DNA of 64,000 bases from an uncultured Cocleimonas sp. (GCF_947495625.1 NZ_CANLZW010000001.1:62001-126000), one strand, 5' to 3'; positions 26,429 through 34,754 are shown, numbered from the stretch's first letter. Numbers and translations: made by a program. The notes: generated by a model not told the origin, from the sequence alone.

Positions 26429-27331
26429 ATGGATACACACTGGATTGCAGTAGATTGGGGCACAACAAACCTTAGGGCGTATGCCATGTCCAGCGAGCAT
26501 CAGGTCTTAAGTGATGCGCAATCTCATGACGGTGCGGGCAAACTTTCACCCGACGAATTTGAAGGTGCTTTGCTAAAACTGATTGATCATTGGCTAGTGC
26601 CGGATAGAATAACCAGCATAATGGTTTGTGGCATGGCGGGTGCCAAACAGGGATGGTCAGAAGCACCTTATCTGCAAACTCCATGCCTGCCTTCTTCGTC
26701 CGATGGATTAAAATCTGTCGAAACGAAAGATTCCCGCATTGAGGTATCCATTCTACCCGGCGTCTGCCAACAATCCCCCGCAGATGTGATGAGAGGAGAA
26801 GAAACGCAACTCGCAGGTCTAATCGCTGATACAGGTGCAAAATTCAACACAGTGTGCCTACCGGGAACCCACAGTAAATGGGTACAATTGCAAGCTAACC
26901 AAATACACCGTTTTAACACCTATATGACGGGTGAAACTTTCGAATTGCTCAGCCAGCAATCCATTTTACGGCATGAGCTAACTTCTGAAGGCTGGAATCA
27001 ATCCGCATTTTTAGAAGCCGTTGAGGAATCTCTAAACAATCCGCAACAGCTATTAAGTGATTGCTTTCGCATTCGTGCTCAAGGTTTGTTAGGTAAACCC
27101 GACTCGGCTTCTGCGCGTGCCAGATTATCTGGATTGTTGATAGGTGCAGAACTTGCAGGTGCAAAATCCTACTGGAACAATCAGAACACAGCGTTAATTG
27201 GTGATGATCGTTTAGTCACCCTCTATGCAGAGGCTTTAACCCATATCGGTGCTAACAGCGAAATATTCAGTGCTCAAGACATGACCTTACAAGGTTTGAT
27301 TCAAGTGTATAAAAATCTATTCAATCAATGA
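26429..27331 (+). CDS. dgoK: 2-dehydro-3-deoxygalactonokinase
   Basis: A 300-residue sugar-acid kinase of the DgoK family. It opens with WIAVDWGTTNLRAYAM (phosphate-1 ATP motif). Other family features are VCGMAGAKQGWSEAPYLQTP near residue 70, CLPGTHSKWVQ near 150 and SGLLIGAELAGA near 232. It phosphorylates 2-keto-3-deoxygalactonate (KDGal) on the De Ley-Doudoroff route. The next gene, the aldolase acting on the product, overlaps it by four bases (ATGA). No galactonate dehydratase gene (dgoD) is present in the window. The Shine-Dalgarno is weak (GAGAC). Confidence 0.9.
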   Translation: MDTHWIAVDWGTTNLRAYAMSSEHQVLSDAQSHDGAGKLSPDEFEGALLKLIDHWLVPDRITSIMVCGMAGAKQGWSEAPYLQTPCLPSSSDGLKSVETKDSRIEVSILPGVCQQSPADVMRGEETQLAGLIADTGAKFNTVCLPGTHSKWVQLQANQIHRFNTYMTGETFELLSQQSILRHELTSEGWNQSAFLEAVEESLNNPQQLLSDCFRIRAQGLLGKPDSASARARLSGLLIGAELAGAKSYWNNQNTALIGDDRLVTLYAEALTHIGANSEIFSAQDMTLQGLIQVYKNLFNQ

Positions 27332-27960
27332 GAAATACTATGTCACCTAGACCGTCACGTAAATTAATTGCAATTCTTAGAGGTATAACTCCCGATGAGG
27401 CAGAAAGCGTATCTGAAATGCTGGTTGAAAAAGGTTTTGACTGGATTGAAGTCCCTTTAAATTCACCCAATGCCTTTGATTCGATTGAACGTATGGCTAA
27501 ACATTTAGGTGAACGTGCGCATATTGGAGCAGGCACTGTTTTGAATGAAGATGACATCATTCGGATTAAAGAGGCAGGCGGTACTTTTATTGTTTCACCT
27601 AACTTTGATATTGATGTTGTGCAGCAAACCAAGAAATTGAATATGGGTTCATACCCCGGCGTATTGACACCCTCGGAATGTTTTGCCGCCTTAAAAGCGG
27701 GTGCTGATGCCTTGAAATTATTTCCGGCTACAGCAATCGGCGGGGTAAATATTCAAGCAATGCGCGCAGTGTTGCCAGAAGCAACTGATTTGTACGCAGT
27801 GGGGGGTTGTAACCCTGAAAATCTGGGTGAATGGTTATCCTATGGTGTTGATGGTTTTGGCATCGGTTCTGCGCTCTATAAGCCCGGGAAATCAGTCGCA
27901 GAAATTGCCAAATCGGCAGAAGCTTTTGTCGAAGCCTTTGATAAACATGTTTCAGCTTAA
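27328..27960 (+). CDS. dgoA: 2-dehydro-3-deoxy-6-phosphogalactonate aldolase
   Basis: A 210-residue class I aldolase of the KDPG/KDPGal family. The catalytic Glu lies in WIEVPLNSP near residue 36 and the Schiff-base Lys in DALKLFPATA near residue 130. IGAGTVLNEDDI near 71 and VGGCNPENLGEW near 155 are also typical. It cleaves KDPGal to pyruvate and glyceraldehyde-3-phosphate. Its start overlaps the dgoK stop; a second ATG at 27340 is possible. The pair forms a two-gene kinase-aldolase unit next to dehydrogenase copy 2. Confidence 0.92.
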   Translation: MRNTMSPRPSRKLIAILRGITPDEAESVSEMLVEKGFDWIEVPLNSPNAFDSIERMAKHLGERAHIGAGTVLNEDDIIRIKEAGGTFIVSPNFDIDVVQQTKKLNMGSYPGVLTPSECFAALKAGADALKLFPATAIGGVNIQAMRAVLPEATDLYAVGGCNPENLGEWLSYGVDGFGIGSALYKPGKSVAEIAKSAEAFVEAFDKHVSA

Positions 27961-28080
27961 TGCCAATTAGAAATGTCTCGTGTTTTCTTCATCAGGTTAG
28001 TGATCATTAACTCAACAGATATTAAATAACGAAAAAAACACTTTAAAAAGTCTAAATAAAACAACAAAAACAAGTGCTTA

Positions 28081-28110
28081 AAAAAACAGCCTATAAGTAG
28101 GGGGGTGACC
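28081..28110 (-). repeat. Dispersed element, half form
   Basis: A-run, CAGCCTATAAG and TAGGGGGGTGACC on the plus strand, within the long gap between dgoA and the taurine-type operon. Confidence 0.85.
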
Positions 28111-28167
28111 TATTCATCCTAATAATTATGGAAGAAAGCATTCGTTTTTTTAAATTCAACTGAAAAA

Positions 28168-28230
28168 TACTTAAGTTATTAATAAGCAGTACTTAAGCTA
28201 ATGATAAGTAGTGCTTAAGTCATTAAAAAG
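28168..28230. promoter_or_regulatory. Three 22-bp direct repeats upstream of tauA-like gene
   Basis: Units at 28168-28189, 28190-28211 and 28212-28230 (last one shortened). Each begins TACTTAAG or TGCTTAAG and continues with an AT-rich part such as TTATTAATAAGCAG. Spacing of about two helical turns puts the palindromic core CTTAAG on one face of DNA, as in activator or repressor arrays. It lies about 190 bases before the tauA-like start. Confidence 0.6.
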
Positions 28231-28293
28231 AAAAGATTTTTTAAATTATTTAACTATACTCTTTGGATGCATTTACTATTAATACATACTAAA

Positions 28294-28315
28294 TGTAGAA
28301 AAAGTAAGTTCTACA
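28294..28315. other. Short inverted repeat in tauA-like leader
   Basis: TGTAGAA (28294-28300) pairs with TTCTACA (28309-28315). It lies between the direct repeats and the gene, so it could be part of the leader RNA or an operator. The rest of the 27961-28418 gap shows no gene. Confidence 0.35.
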
Positions 28316-28418
28316 CTTGGAGGAGTTAGAGTTTAAACAAGTAATATCAGATGCTTTTTAATTGGGAGCGTGTGGTTATTATTTTATTTATTATGAAATC
28401 TAAATTTGAGGTTATAAA

Positions 28419-29393
28419 ATGAAATCAATGAAAAAAATCCTGGGTTGCGTATCAATTGCTGCACTATCTGCAACGATGGCAACATCTGCCAGTGCTGATG
28501 TAAATGTCGCATACTTTCTAGAGTGGGCAACTCCCAACCAGATTGCTAAAGTTGAAAAAACATACGACAAAGCTATGGGCGAAAAAGTTAACTGGATTAA
28601 CTTCGCGAGTGGTACTGCAATGACAGAAGCTATGTTATCTGGCGACATTGATATCGCTTTCAGTCAAGGCCTTGCTCCTTTTGTTAATGCTGTAAACGCA
28701 AATGCTCCTATTAAAATGGTTGGTGTAGCGGTTGTATATGGTGGTGCCAATGATTGTATCGTTAGTAATGCATCAGGTATTACAAAAGAAAACGCGACAG
28801 AGTTAGAAGGCAAATCAGTCGCTTTACCTTTAAACACAATGGCTGACTTTGAATTTCGTATGACGATGACAAACCTGGGCGTTGACGTTAAAAAAGTAAA
28901 GCTTGTTGATCAGGAACCAGCTGATGCAGCGGTATCTCTAGTTGATGGCGCAGTAGCAATGGCATGTGGCTATGGTGAAAACTCATTATCTAAAATGAAA
29001 GAAGCTGGTAAGCCAATGCTTTCAGTTCCTGAAAAAACAGAAGCAGGCATCAATAGCTTCGATATCATCTCTGTAACTGAGAAGTTTGTTCAAGAAAATC
29101 CTGAAGCTGTAAAAACCTTTATGGAAGTTACTGAGCAAGCTAATGCTGATTTTGCTAAAGACCAATCTAAAATAGCAATTATCGCTGGCGATGCAGGTTT
29201 ATCTGTAGAGAAAACCAAGAGCCAAATGGCTGGATTCTCATTCCCTAGCGCTGAAGTGCAATTAGCTAACTATTTCAATGACGGCGGTAAAGTTGCTGAA
29301 ATGCTACCTTTCATGGGTAAGATGTTCGCTACAGAAGCCTCTCCAGCAAAAGATGATTACTCAACGGTAGTTGACTCATCATTCCTAAAGTAA
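28419..29393 (+). CDS. tauA: Taurine/sulfonate-type ABC transporter substrate-binding protein
   Basis: A 324-residue periplasmic binding protein of the NMT1/TauA type. A signal peptide runs to about residue 26 (ATMATSASA/DVN). SGDIDIAFSQGLAPFVNAV near residue 78 is the characteristic ligand-loop region. It captures an organosulfonate or related small solute for the adjacent ATPase and permease. The family assignment is firm; taurine as ligand is an inference. The start ATG at 28419 has GAGG 9 bases upstream. A strong terminator after the stop would make this protein more abundant than TauBC, usual for binding proteins. Upstream direct repeats may regulate it. Confidence 0.85.
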   Translation: MKSMKKILGCVSIAALSATMATSASADVNVAYFLEWATPNQIAKVEKTYDKAMGEKVNWINFASGTAMTEAMLSGDIDIAFSQGLAPFVNAVNANAPIKMVGVAVVYGGANDCIVSNASGITKENATELEGKSVALPLNTMADFEFRMTMTNLGVDVKKVKLVDQEPADAAVSLVDGAVAMACGYGENSLSKMKEAGKPMLSVPEKTEAGINSFDIISVTEKFVQENPEAVKTFMEVTEQANADFAKDQSKIAIIAGDAGLSVEKTKSQMAGFSFPSAEVQLANYFNDGGKVAEMLPFMGKMFATEASPAKDDYSTVVDSSFLK

Positions 29394-29416
29394 TATTACT
29401 TTTTAAGAATGTTACT

Positions 29417-29449
29417 AAAAACGGCAGATAAATTATCTGCCGTTTTTTT
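29417..29449 (+). terminator. Strong intrinsic terminator between tauA and tauB
   Basis: ACGGCAGATA (29421-29430) pairs with TATCTGCCGT (29434-29443) around AAT, the stem extends with A/T pairs, and seven Ts follow. Confidence 0.9.
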
Positions 29450-29587
29450 ACCAGAAAGATTCTAAGAAAAATTAGAAAAATCTTTAAAGAAGAAATATTG
29501 AAACAGCATTGAAAGAAAGAAAACAGGATGCATTAGCTATGCTTTTGCATAAAAATCCATATTCTTATGATAAAAATTAAAACAACA

Positions 29588-29652
29588 ATATTTTCTGAAA
29601 ACTAGTACTTAACAACAAGATATTATGAAATTAAGCTTTTTTCAGAAAATAT
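29588..29652. promoter_or_regulatory. 14-bp perfect inverted repeat upstream of tauB
   Basis: ATATTTTCTGAAAA (29588-29601) and TTTTCAGAAAATAT (29639-29652) are exact reverse complements 37 bases apart. The spacer contains GTACTTAA, as in the repeats before tauA. Candidate operator with looping or two-site binding for a separate tauBC promoter. The surrounding gap (29394-29752) holds no gene. Confidence 0.45.
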
Positions 29653-29752
29653 GACTTTTAATGCTAGGCTAGTATTAATCAAGACAATAATGAGAAGCGA
29701 TTGAATTAACTTAACTGATCGTGAAGTGAAATAAATAAACTAAGGAAGGAAT

Positions 29753-30547
29753 ATGAGTGATCTTGTAGCAAAAGACCTGAGTATGGTTTTTGATGTTGAT
29801 ACTGGAGGCCAGGTACATGCACTTAACAACGTCAACTTCACGTTAAAAAGCGGTGAACTACTATCCGTATTAGGCCCATCAGGCTGTGGTAAAACGACGC
29901 TATTAAACATTATTGCAGGATTCAATCACCCAACGGGTGGCGCGGTATATCTTGGCGATGAAGAGATCAAAGGTCCTGGCGTTAATCGAGGTATGGTTTT
30001 CCAACAAGGCGCATTGTTTGAATGGTTAACCGTTTCAGAAAATGTCGACTTCGGCCTTCGTATGAAAGGCACAGACCCTAAAAAAAGCAAAAAAATGGTC
30101 GATGAATGGCTAGACATCGTGGGCCTTGCAGGCTTCGGTGATATTCCTACCTATCAATTATCAGGCGGTATGCAACAACGAATTGCGTTAGCACGTTGTC
30201 TTATCAATGATCCTGATTTAATTCTGATGGATGAACCACTGGGTGCGCTGGATGCGCTGACACGAGAAAAGATGCAATCACTAGTTCTGAAAATCTGGAA
30301 AGAAACAGGCAAGACAATCATGATTATCACTCACTCAGTAGAGGAGGCACTGCTACTAGGTGAAAGATTATTTGTAATGGCACCAAGGCCAGGAAGATTA
30401 CATAAAGAATACAACTTGCCATTTGCCGAAAGAGGCGTCACTGAAGATACCAGAGATATTAAAAACAGTGAGGAATTCATAGAAACTCGCGAAGAGATTC
30501 TGACCATGATCTGGGATATGGAAGAAGAAATAATGGGGCAGGTGTAA
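29753..30547 (+). CDS. tauB: Taurine/sulfonate-type ABC transporter ATPase
   Basis: A 264-residue ATPase of the TauB/SsuB/NrtD group. Walker A GPSGCGKTT near residue 41, Q-loop VFQQGALFEWLTV near 82, signature LSGGMQQRIALARCL near 136, Walker B LILMDEPLGALDALTRE near 155 and switch His in ITHSVEEALLLGER near 190. It drives the permease encoded two bases downstream. AAGGAAGGAAT precedes the ATG. The gene is separated from tauA by 359 bases with a terminator and possible own promoter. Confidence 0.92.
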   Translation: MSDLVAKDLSMVFDVDTGGQVHALNNVNFTLKSGELLSVLGPSGCGKTTLLNIIAGFNHPTGGAVYLGDEEIKGPGVNRGMVFQQGALFEWLTVSENVDFGLRMKGTDPKKSKKMVDEWLDIVGLAGFGDIPTYQLSGGMQQRIALARCLINDPDLILMDEPLGALDALTREKMQSLVLKIWKETGKTIMIITHSVEEALLLGERLFVMAPRPGRLHKEYNLPFAERGVTEDTRDIKNSEEFIETREEILTMIWDMEEEIMGQV

Positions 30548-30549
30548 TT

Positions 30550-32481
30550 ATGTTTGATTTCTTATTTGAATACCGGGGTTTGATCGTAGGCACCATTTTT
30601 ATTGCCTTAATTGCGACGGTTATATGGGCAATTTTTTACGGGCGTAATTTAATTCGCACAGAAAGAACAGACGCCGTATTTGGTAATCCAGAGCGCGCAT
30701 TAGGTGGTTGGCATTGGGTTATCACCGGTGTAAGTGCTATTTTAATTGTGTGGATATACTTTTCCTGGGATGCAGCAAGGGCGTTTAATCCAAAAGCAGC
30801 GAATGAGCTGTGCCAGGTGGGTAAACTGTCATCAGCGATAAACCCTATTCGTTCTACCTTCCCACTGGATGATGGCTTTCTTAAAGGGACAAGTCTCTTA
30901 GTTCGTGAAAATAAGCAATTAAACGGATTAGCTGATCAGGTCGAAAGACTGGGCTTCTCTGATGCTGAAAAATCTAAAGCGAAAGAAACGATAGATTTGA
31001 TGCGTAAAGCCATTATTGGGATGACATCTCCTGAATTTCTTGATTCTGCCACTGATGCCAAGTTTAAAGAAATTGTAAGCAAAATCGACGGCTTAACCTC
31101 AAAACTAGCAGATCAAAATTACCCCGGTGATCCAACAGCTGAACAGATAGCGGCAGCAGAAAAGAATCCACGATGGGGGGATTCTGGCAATGAAATTCCT
31201 GCCGCGCCTGCAAGTCCTCGTGGTTATAAATTTGATGCCGCTGCAAAAGAAATGAAAACCATAGCTACTGATTTTTCTAAGATTAGAAATAATAATAGTA
31301 ATTTCCTCGCGCAAGTTGAAAAACTAAAAGGTCAAATTGCTTCACTGGATACATTAGTTCAAGCGTCACCGGGTACCGACGAGTTATTAGTTGCGAATCG
31401 TGCGGATTTTGTTAAAGGCTTAACACGAGTACTGCGACGTGTAGATGATGGCAATATTTTCCCTCCTGATGCGTTAAACAACGTACAAAGTGCATTGGTT
31501 AATCTCGATAAAGAGCAAAAAAACCAACAAGGCGGATTAAGATACTACGATGCGTTAATGATGCCAGGCGGAGAGATCAGAGCAGGTAGCAACTCATGTA
31601 GTGAGCAAGGTTCAGGTCGCTGGTTACCAAAGCCATCAGACACGCTACGTACGTTTGCTCGAATCTCTGATCCAGAAATTGGCTACAAGGGTTACCCGCT
31701 GTTGTGGTATAAAATGAAGCCGTTTGGTGAAATGGTTGACTTTATTGTTCCGGATTTCATCTCTTCATTAGTACCTGGACATTACCCTAGGCACGATACC
31801 AACGGAATCGTCACTCCAAACTTTAAAAGTAAGGTAAGAGACTTTGCTACAGGTAATTTTGAGTCGTTTAAAGTGCCAATGCCATCCGGCCACGTTTGGG
31901 ATTCATTACTGAGAGTTTTAGCCGGTTTATTCTTCGGTATTATTCTCGGTGTGCCTTTGGGATTATTTATGGGTCTGTCGCGATTCTCGAAAGGCTTCTT
32001 CGATCCATTAATTGAGCTTTATCGTCCTGTGCCACCACTTGCGTGGGCGCCACTAATCTTAACCATTTTCGGAATTGGAGATGACGGTAAGATTTTCCTA
32101 CTGTTCATGGTTGCTTTCGCCATTATGGTTATCTCAGCAAGAACAGGCGCGACAGGTACACACCTTTCCAAGATTCACGCTGCTCACTCACTCGGTGCAA
32201 CGAACCGACAGATCTTACGCAAAGTAATATTGCCTAATTCGCTACCAGAAATTCTTACAGGTATTCGAATTGCGATCGGTGTTTGTTGGGGTACCTTGGT
32301 TGCTGCCGAAATGTTGGCAGGTACAACCGGTATTGGTTTCGTAGAGAATGTGGCACGTAAGCAATCTGACTATGAAATTATCTGGACCACGATTATCATC
32401 CTTGGACTACTCGGATTGTTATTCGACCTCATGATGCGTTGGGTGATTGATAAATTTATCCCATGGAGAGGTAAAGGTTAG
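30550..32481 (+). CDS. tauC: Taurine/sulfonate-type ABC permease with large N-terminal extension
   Basis: A 643-residue protein, more than twice the usual TauC length (about 275). The C-terminal ~210 residues form a normal permease domain with the EAA-type loop HAAHSLGATNRQILRKVILP near residue 545 and several membrane spans. In front lie two membrane spans (about 10-30 and 55-75) and an extra region of roughly 350 residues, partly coiled-coil (FSKIRNNNSNFLAQVEKLKG near 240), likely periplasmic. The extension may dock the binding protein or a lipid; this is inference. It follows tauB by two bases and ends before a perfect palindromic terminator. Confidence 0.87.
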   Translation: MFDFLFEYRGLIVGTIFIALIATVIWAIFYGRNLIRTERTDAVFGNPERALGGWHWVITGVSAILIVWIYFSWDAARAFNPKAANELCQVGKLSSAINPIRSTFPLDDGFLKGTSLLVRENKQLNGLADQVERLGFSDAEKSKAKETIDLMRKAIIGMTSPEFLDSATDAKFKEIVSKIDGLTSKLADQNYPGDPTAEQIAAAEKNPRWGDSGNEIPAAPASPRGYKFDAAAKEMKTIATDFSKIRNNNSNFLAQVEKLKGQIASLDTLVQASPGTDELLVANRADFVKGLTRVLRRVDDGNIFPPDALNNVQSALVNLDKEQKNQQGGLRYYDALMMPGGEIRAGSNSCSEQGSGRWLPKPSDTLRTFARISDPEIGYKGYPLLWYKMKPFGEMVDFIVPDFISSLVPGHYPRHDTNGIVTPNFKSKVRDFATGNFESFKVPMPSGHVWDSLLRVLAGLFFGIILGVPLGLFMGLSRFSKGFFDPLIELYRPVPPLAWAPLILTIFGIGDDGKIFLLFMVAFAIMVISARTGATGTHLSKIHAAHSLGATNRQILRKVILPNSLPEILTGIRIAIGVCWGTLVAAEMLAGTTGIGFVENVARKQSDYEIIWTTIIILGLLGLLFDLMMRWVIDKFIPWRGKG

Positions 32482-32524
32482 AAAGAGTAATCATTACAGT
32501 ATTTAGTCACTGTAATCTTACCAA

Positions 32525-32557
32525 TAAAAAAGGCGAACTCTAGAGTTCGCCTTTTTT
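32525..32557 (+). terminator. Intrinsic terminator of tauBC-like operon
   Basis: AGGCGAACTCTAGAGTTCGCCT is a perfect 22-bp palindrome (split: AGGCGAACTCT / AGAGTTCGCCT) at 32531-32552, flanked by A-run and T-run, so it can terminate both strands. Confidence 0.88.
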
Positions 32558-32600
32558 TATGTCTAAATACTATATGACTGAATCTGGGCGATTTACTAAA

Positions 32601-32630
32601 AGCCACCTCCCTACTTATAGCCATATTTTT
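32601..32630 (+). repeat. Dispersed element, worn half form
   Basis: AGCCACCTCCCTACTTATAG then CCATATTTTT. Head has C-to-T changes like the copy at 1515. It lies in the 518-base gap after tauC. Confidence 0.7.
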
Positions 32631-32721
32631 AATCGGACAGATCATGCTGTTATGTCTAGAATAAAATCCTTACTTCAATCGGCTCTGGACCCATAGATGT
32701 GTGTTGTAAGCTAATTTATTT

Positions 32722-32753
32722 AAAGTCACCCCCCTACTTATAGGCACTTTTTT
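32722..32753 (+). repeat. Dispersed element, half form
   Basis: AAAGTCACCCCCCTACTTAT then AGGCACTTTTTT, a near-consensus half element, 90 bases from another copy in the same gap. Confidence 0.88.
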
Positions 32754-32791
32754 ATACGTGTTTTTTTAATTGAGTCTATCGTTTATTTTTT

Positions 32792-32821
32792 ACTTCTACT
32801 TAAATAAAAACCTGTAGAAGT
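32792..32821. other. 8-bp inverted repeat in tauC-uspA gap
   Basis: ACTTCTAC (32792-32799) pairs with GTAGAAGT (32814-32821). Function unclear; no T-run follows it. Confidence 0.35.
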
Positions 32822-32870
32822 AAGATTTGTTTTAAGGCGTTAAATAAATGGATAGATATAAGAAATAGAT

Positions 32871-32904
32871 AAATGTGATTCCCACTTTATGGAGAATCAC
32901 ATTT
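32871..32904 (-). terminator. 11-bp hairpin downstream of uspA
   Basis: AAATGTGATTC (32871-32881) pairs perfectly with GAATCACATTT (32894-32904), about 100 bases past the UspA stop on the minus strand. There is no strong T-run, so a weak terminator or 3' stabiliser. The gap 32482-32999 has no gene. Confidence 0.45.
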
Positions 32905-32999
32905 ACGAATAATTGGGTTTTCAGCTATGACTAATTAGGTGCTTAACCTAACAATAGCTTATAAACATTAGCCAGCCAGAATAGCGAGCTAAGAACTTC

Positions 33000-33401
33000 T
33001 TAACGCAATACGTGTACGGAACACTTAGAGTATCGAACAACGCGAGCTGATGTCGAACCTAAAAAGAAATCTTCCAGTCCAGGTTTATGAGAACCGATAA
33101 TGATGCAATCCGCACCAATCTTATTGGCATATTTTGAAATTTCTCGCCCTGCCTGACCGTGTAGAATCTCTGATTCAATCGCTTCATCTTTACAGCGTTC
33201 AGCCATCATATTTTTAATTTTTTCAAGGGTCTTCGATTTGACGTCTTCGGTAACAAACGACTGAACCACGTTATTTACAGGCTCTATGACATGTGCGACG
33301 ATGATTTTACCGTTTTCAGAAACCAATAATTTAGCTGCTTCTAAGGCCCTATAACTAAAGCCTTGATTTAAGGCACTCGCAATTAATATTTTGTTGTACA
33401 T
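33000..33401 (-). CDS. Universal stress protein (UspA family), TRAP-associated
   Basis: A 133-residue UspA-fold protein. The ATP-binding motif G-x2-G-x9-G-S/T is seen as IGSHKPGLEDFFLGSTSARVV (residues near 105-125). The start at 33401 has a near-perfect Shine-Dalgarno TTGGAGGAAAG; an upstream start in the same frame is not needed. Small ATP-binding UspA proteins are often encoded next to TRAP importers, e.g. TeaD for ectoine in Halomonas, where they regulate transport. Here it follows dctP after a terminator on the same strand. Confidence 0.9.
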   Translation of the reverse strand: MYNKILIASALNQGFSYRALEAAKLLVSENGKIIVAHVIEPVNNVVQSFVTEDVKSKTLEKIKNMMAERCKDEAIESEILHGQAGREISKYANKIGADCIIIGSHKPGLEDFFLGSTSARVVRYSKCSVHVLR

Positions 33402-33442
33402 CTTTCCTCCAACATTACTCAATTAAGTCATTATAAATGTGC

Positions 33443-33472
33443 GAAAAACAGGCCCGGTTTAACCCGGGCCTG
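33443..33472 (-). terminator. Intrinsic terminator between dctP and uspA
   Basis: CAGGCCCGG (33449-33457) pairs with CCGGGCCTG (33464-33472), and five Ts follow on the minus strand. It limits read-through from dctP into uspA. Confidence 0.8.
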
Positions 33473-33502
33473 CGAACTAAACTTACTAGTTTGTTAGTGC
33501 GA

Positions 33503-34552
33503 TTATAATTCGCCTTTATCTTTTAGATATTGCTTCATGATTTCAACGCCCTTTGCATTGCCTTCCGATCTTTCTGCAACTTTAGGCCAAACATCTGCAA
33601 TTGATTTGTCACGCATTCTCTTAACTTCTTCAGGAGAGAAATTAATGACTTCACCACCCGCATCTTCAAGAACTTTCAATGCTCCAGCAACACCATCTGC
33701 ATGTAATTTGCTCGTTTCAAAGTAGGTGCTTTTGAAGACTCCATCGAGTTTTTCTCTCTGCCAATCATTCAACTCGTTATATCTATCCAGATTCAAGAAT
33801 ATTTCCTGATGCTGAGCGGGAGCCCAACCTGGCTGAGCTGCATATTTGATCACTTCGTGGAATGACATATCATCAATTCCGCCCGTATCCCAATAAGTGC
33901 CATCAATGGTGCCTAGTTTAATTGCGGTATATATTTCACCGCCACCCATGGCTACTGGCGCGCCGCCCATAGCTGAGTGAAATATTGCCTGAGGGCCACC
34001 AGCACGCATCTTCATGCCTTTTAAATCTTCCATCTTTCTAACGGGAGTTTTAGTAAACATCGCGTTGGGGCCTTGGTTCGTCCAACCAACCCATCTTAGA
34101 TTACGCTTTTTTGCAGCTTCCTGAATGATATCGCCAATTTTGTACTTAGGATCGCCAAACGTCACTTCCCACGCCTGCTCAGTACTACTCGCGCCCATTG
34201 CCAGGCCAAACGCCAACATACCTTCTGGCATGTCTCCACTGTAAACAGAACCCCAACAAGCTGTTCCGTCGATTAAACCTGCTGCAGTTCCACCGAACGC
34301 CTCGGATCCACTCGTAATAGCTCCAGATGGCTCTACCTTGATTTTAATGCTACCTTCGGTTGCTTCTTCTACAGCTTTAACCCAAGGAATAACACCGCTT
34401 CCCCATCCGGCATCGGATGAATCAAAACAGGGTTGAAAAGTCCATTTGGTCACCTTATCTGGTTTACCACTCGCCGCCATTGCCGGACCTGATACTACAA
34501 ATAATGCAGTAGCATATAAGGTCGCGGTTATTGCCGTTTTTACTTTACTCAT
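33503..34552 (-). CDS. dctP: TRAP transporter substrate-binding protein (DctP family)
   Basis: A 349-residue periplasmic protein. The signal peptide is MSKVKTAITATLYATALFVV to about residue 26. The start at 34552 is chosen because AAGGTGGAATTTT precedes it; 40 further in-frame codons upstream lack a ribosome site. DctP-type features include KMEDLKGMKMRAGGPQAIFH near residue 160, carrying the conserved Arg that binds the ligand carboxylate, and IKLGTIDGTYWDTGG near 195. It delivers an organic acid to the DctQM membrane parts encoded upstream. The ligand is unknown; a carboxylate or sulfonate is likely. Confidence 0.9.
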   Translation of the reverse strand: MSKVKTAITATLYATALFVVSGPAMAASGKPDKVTKWTFQPCFDSSDAGWGSGVIPWVKAVEEATEGSIKIKVEPSGAITSGSEAFGGTAAGLIDGTACWGSVYSGDMPEGMLAFGLAMGASSTEQAWEVTFGDPKYKIGDIIQEAAKKRNLRWVGWTNQGPNAMFTKTPVRKMEDLKGMKMRAGGPQAIFHSAMGGAPVAMGGGEIYTAIKLGTIDGTYWDTGGIDDMSFHEVIKYAAQPGWAPAQHQEIFLNLDRYNELNDWQREKLDGVFKSTYFETSKLHADGVAGALKVLEDAGGEVINFSPEEVKRMRDKSIADVWPKVAERSEGNAKGVEIMKQYLKDKGEL

Positions 34553-34690
34553 AAAATTCCACCTTCTTGTGTGTAAAAAAACAACTATATTAGTCCAATA
34601 TCTATTATTTAACGCATTGAACCCAAATTTACCCATGAGTATGCAGGGGTCACATTCAGTCATAACCCTCAAAAGGTTTACAACAAATTC

Positions 34691-34720
34691 TTAAGTACCT
34701 ATTAATTAAGTACCTATTAA
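34691..34720. repeat. 15-bp perfect tandem duplication upstream of dctP
   Basis: TTAAGTACCTATTAA occurs twice in direct succession (34691-34705, 34706-34720), 140 bases before the dctP start. Its reverse complement has GTACTTAA plus TTAATA, like the tauA repeats. Confidence 0.7.
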
Positions 34721-34726
34721 TAAAAT

Positions 34727-34754
34727 AGACACTAAAATTAAATTTTTAGTGTCT
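34727..34754 (-). terminator. Hairpin at the end of dctQ
   Basis: AGACACTAAAA (34727-34737) pairs with TTTTAGTGTCT (34744-34754). On the minus strand it is followed by ATTTTATTAATA, so it is a likely weak terminator between dctQ and dctP. It touches the dctQ stop codon. Confidence 0.6.

Noticed and set aside
28168-28230. CRISPR-like or iteron array
   Set aside because: Only three 22-bp units with no spacers, no cas or rep genes nearby; better read as regulator sites.
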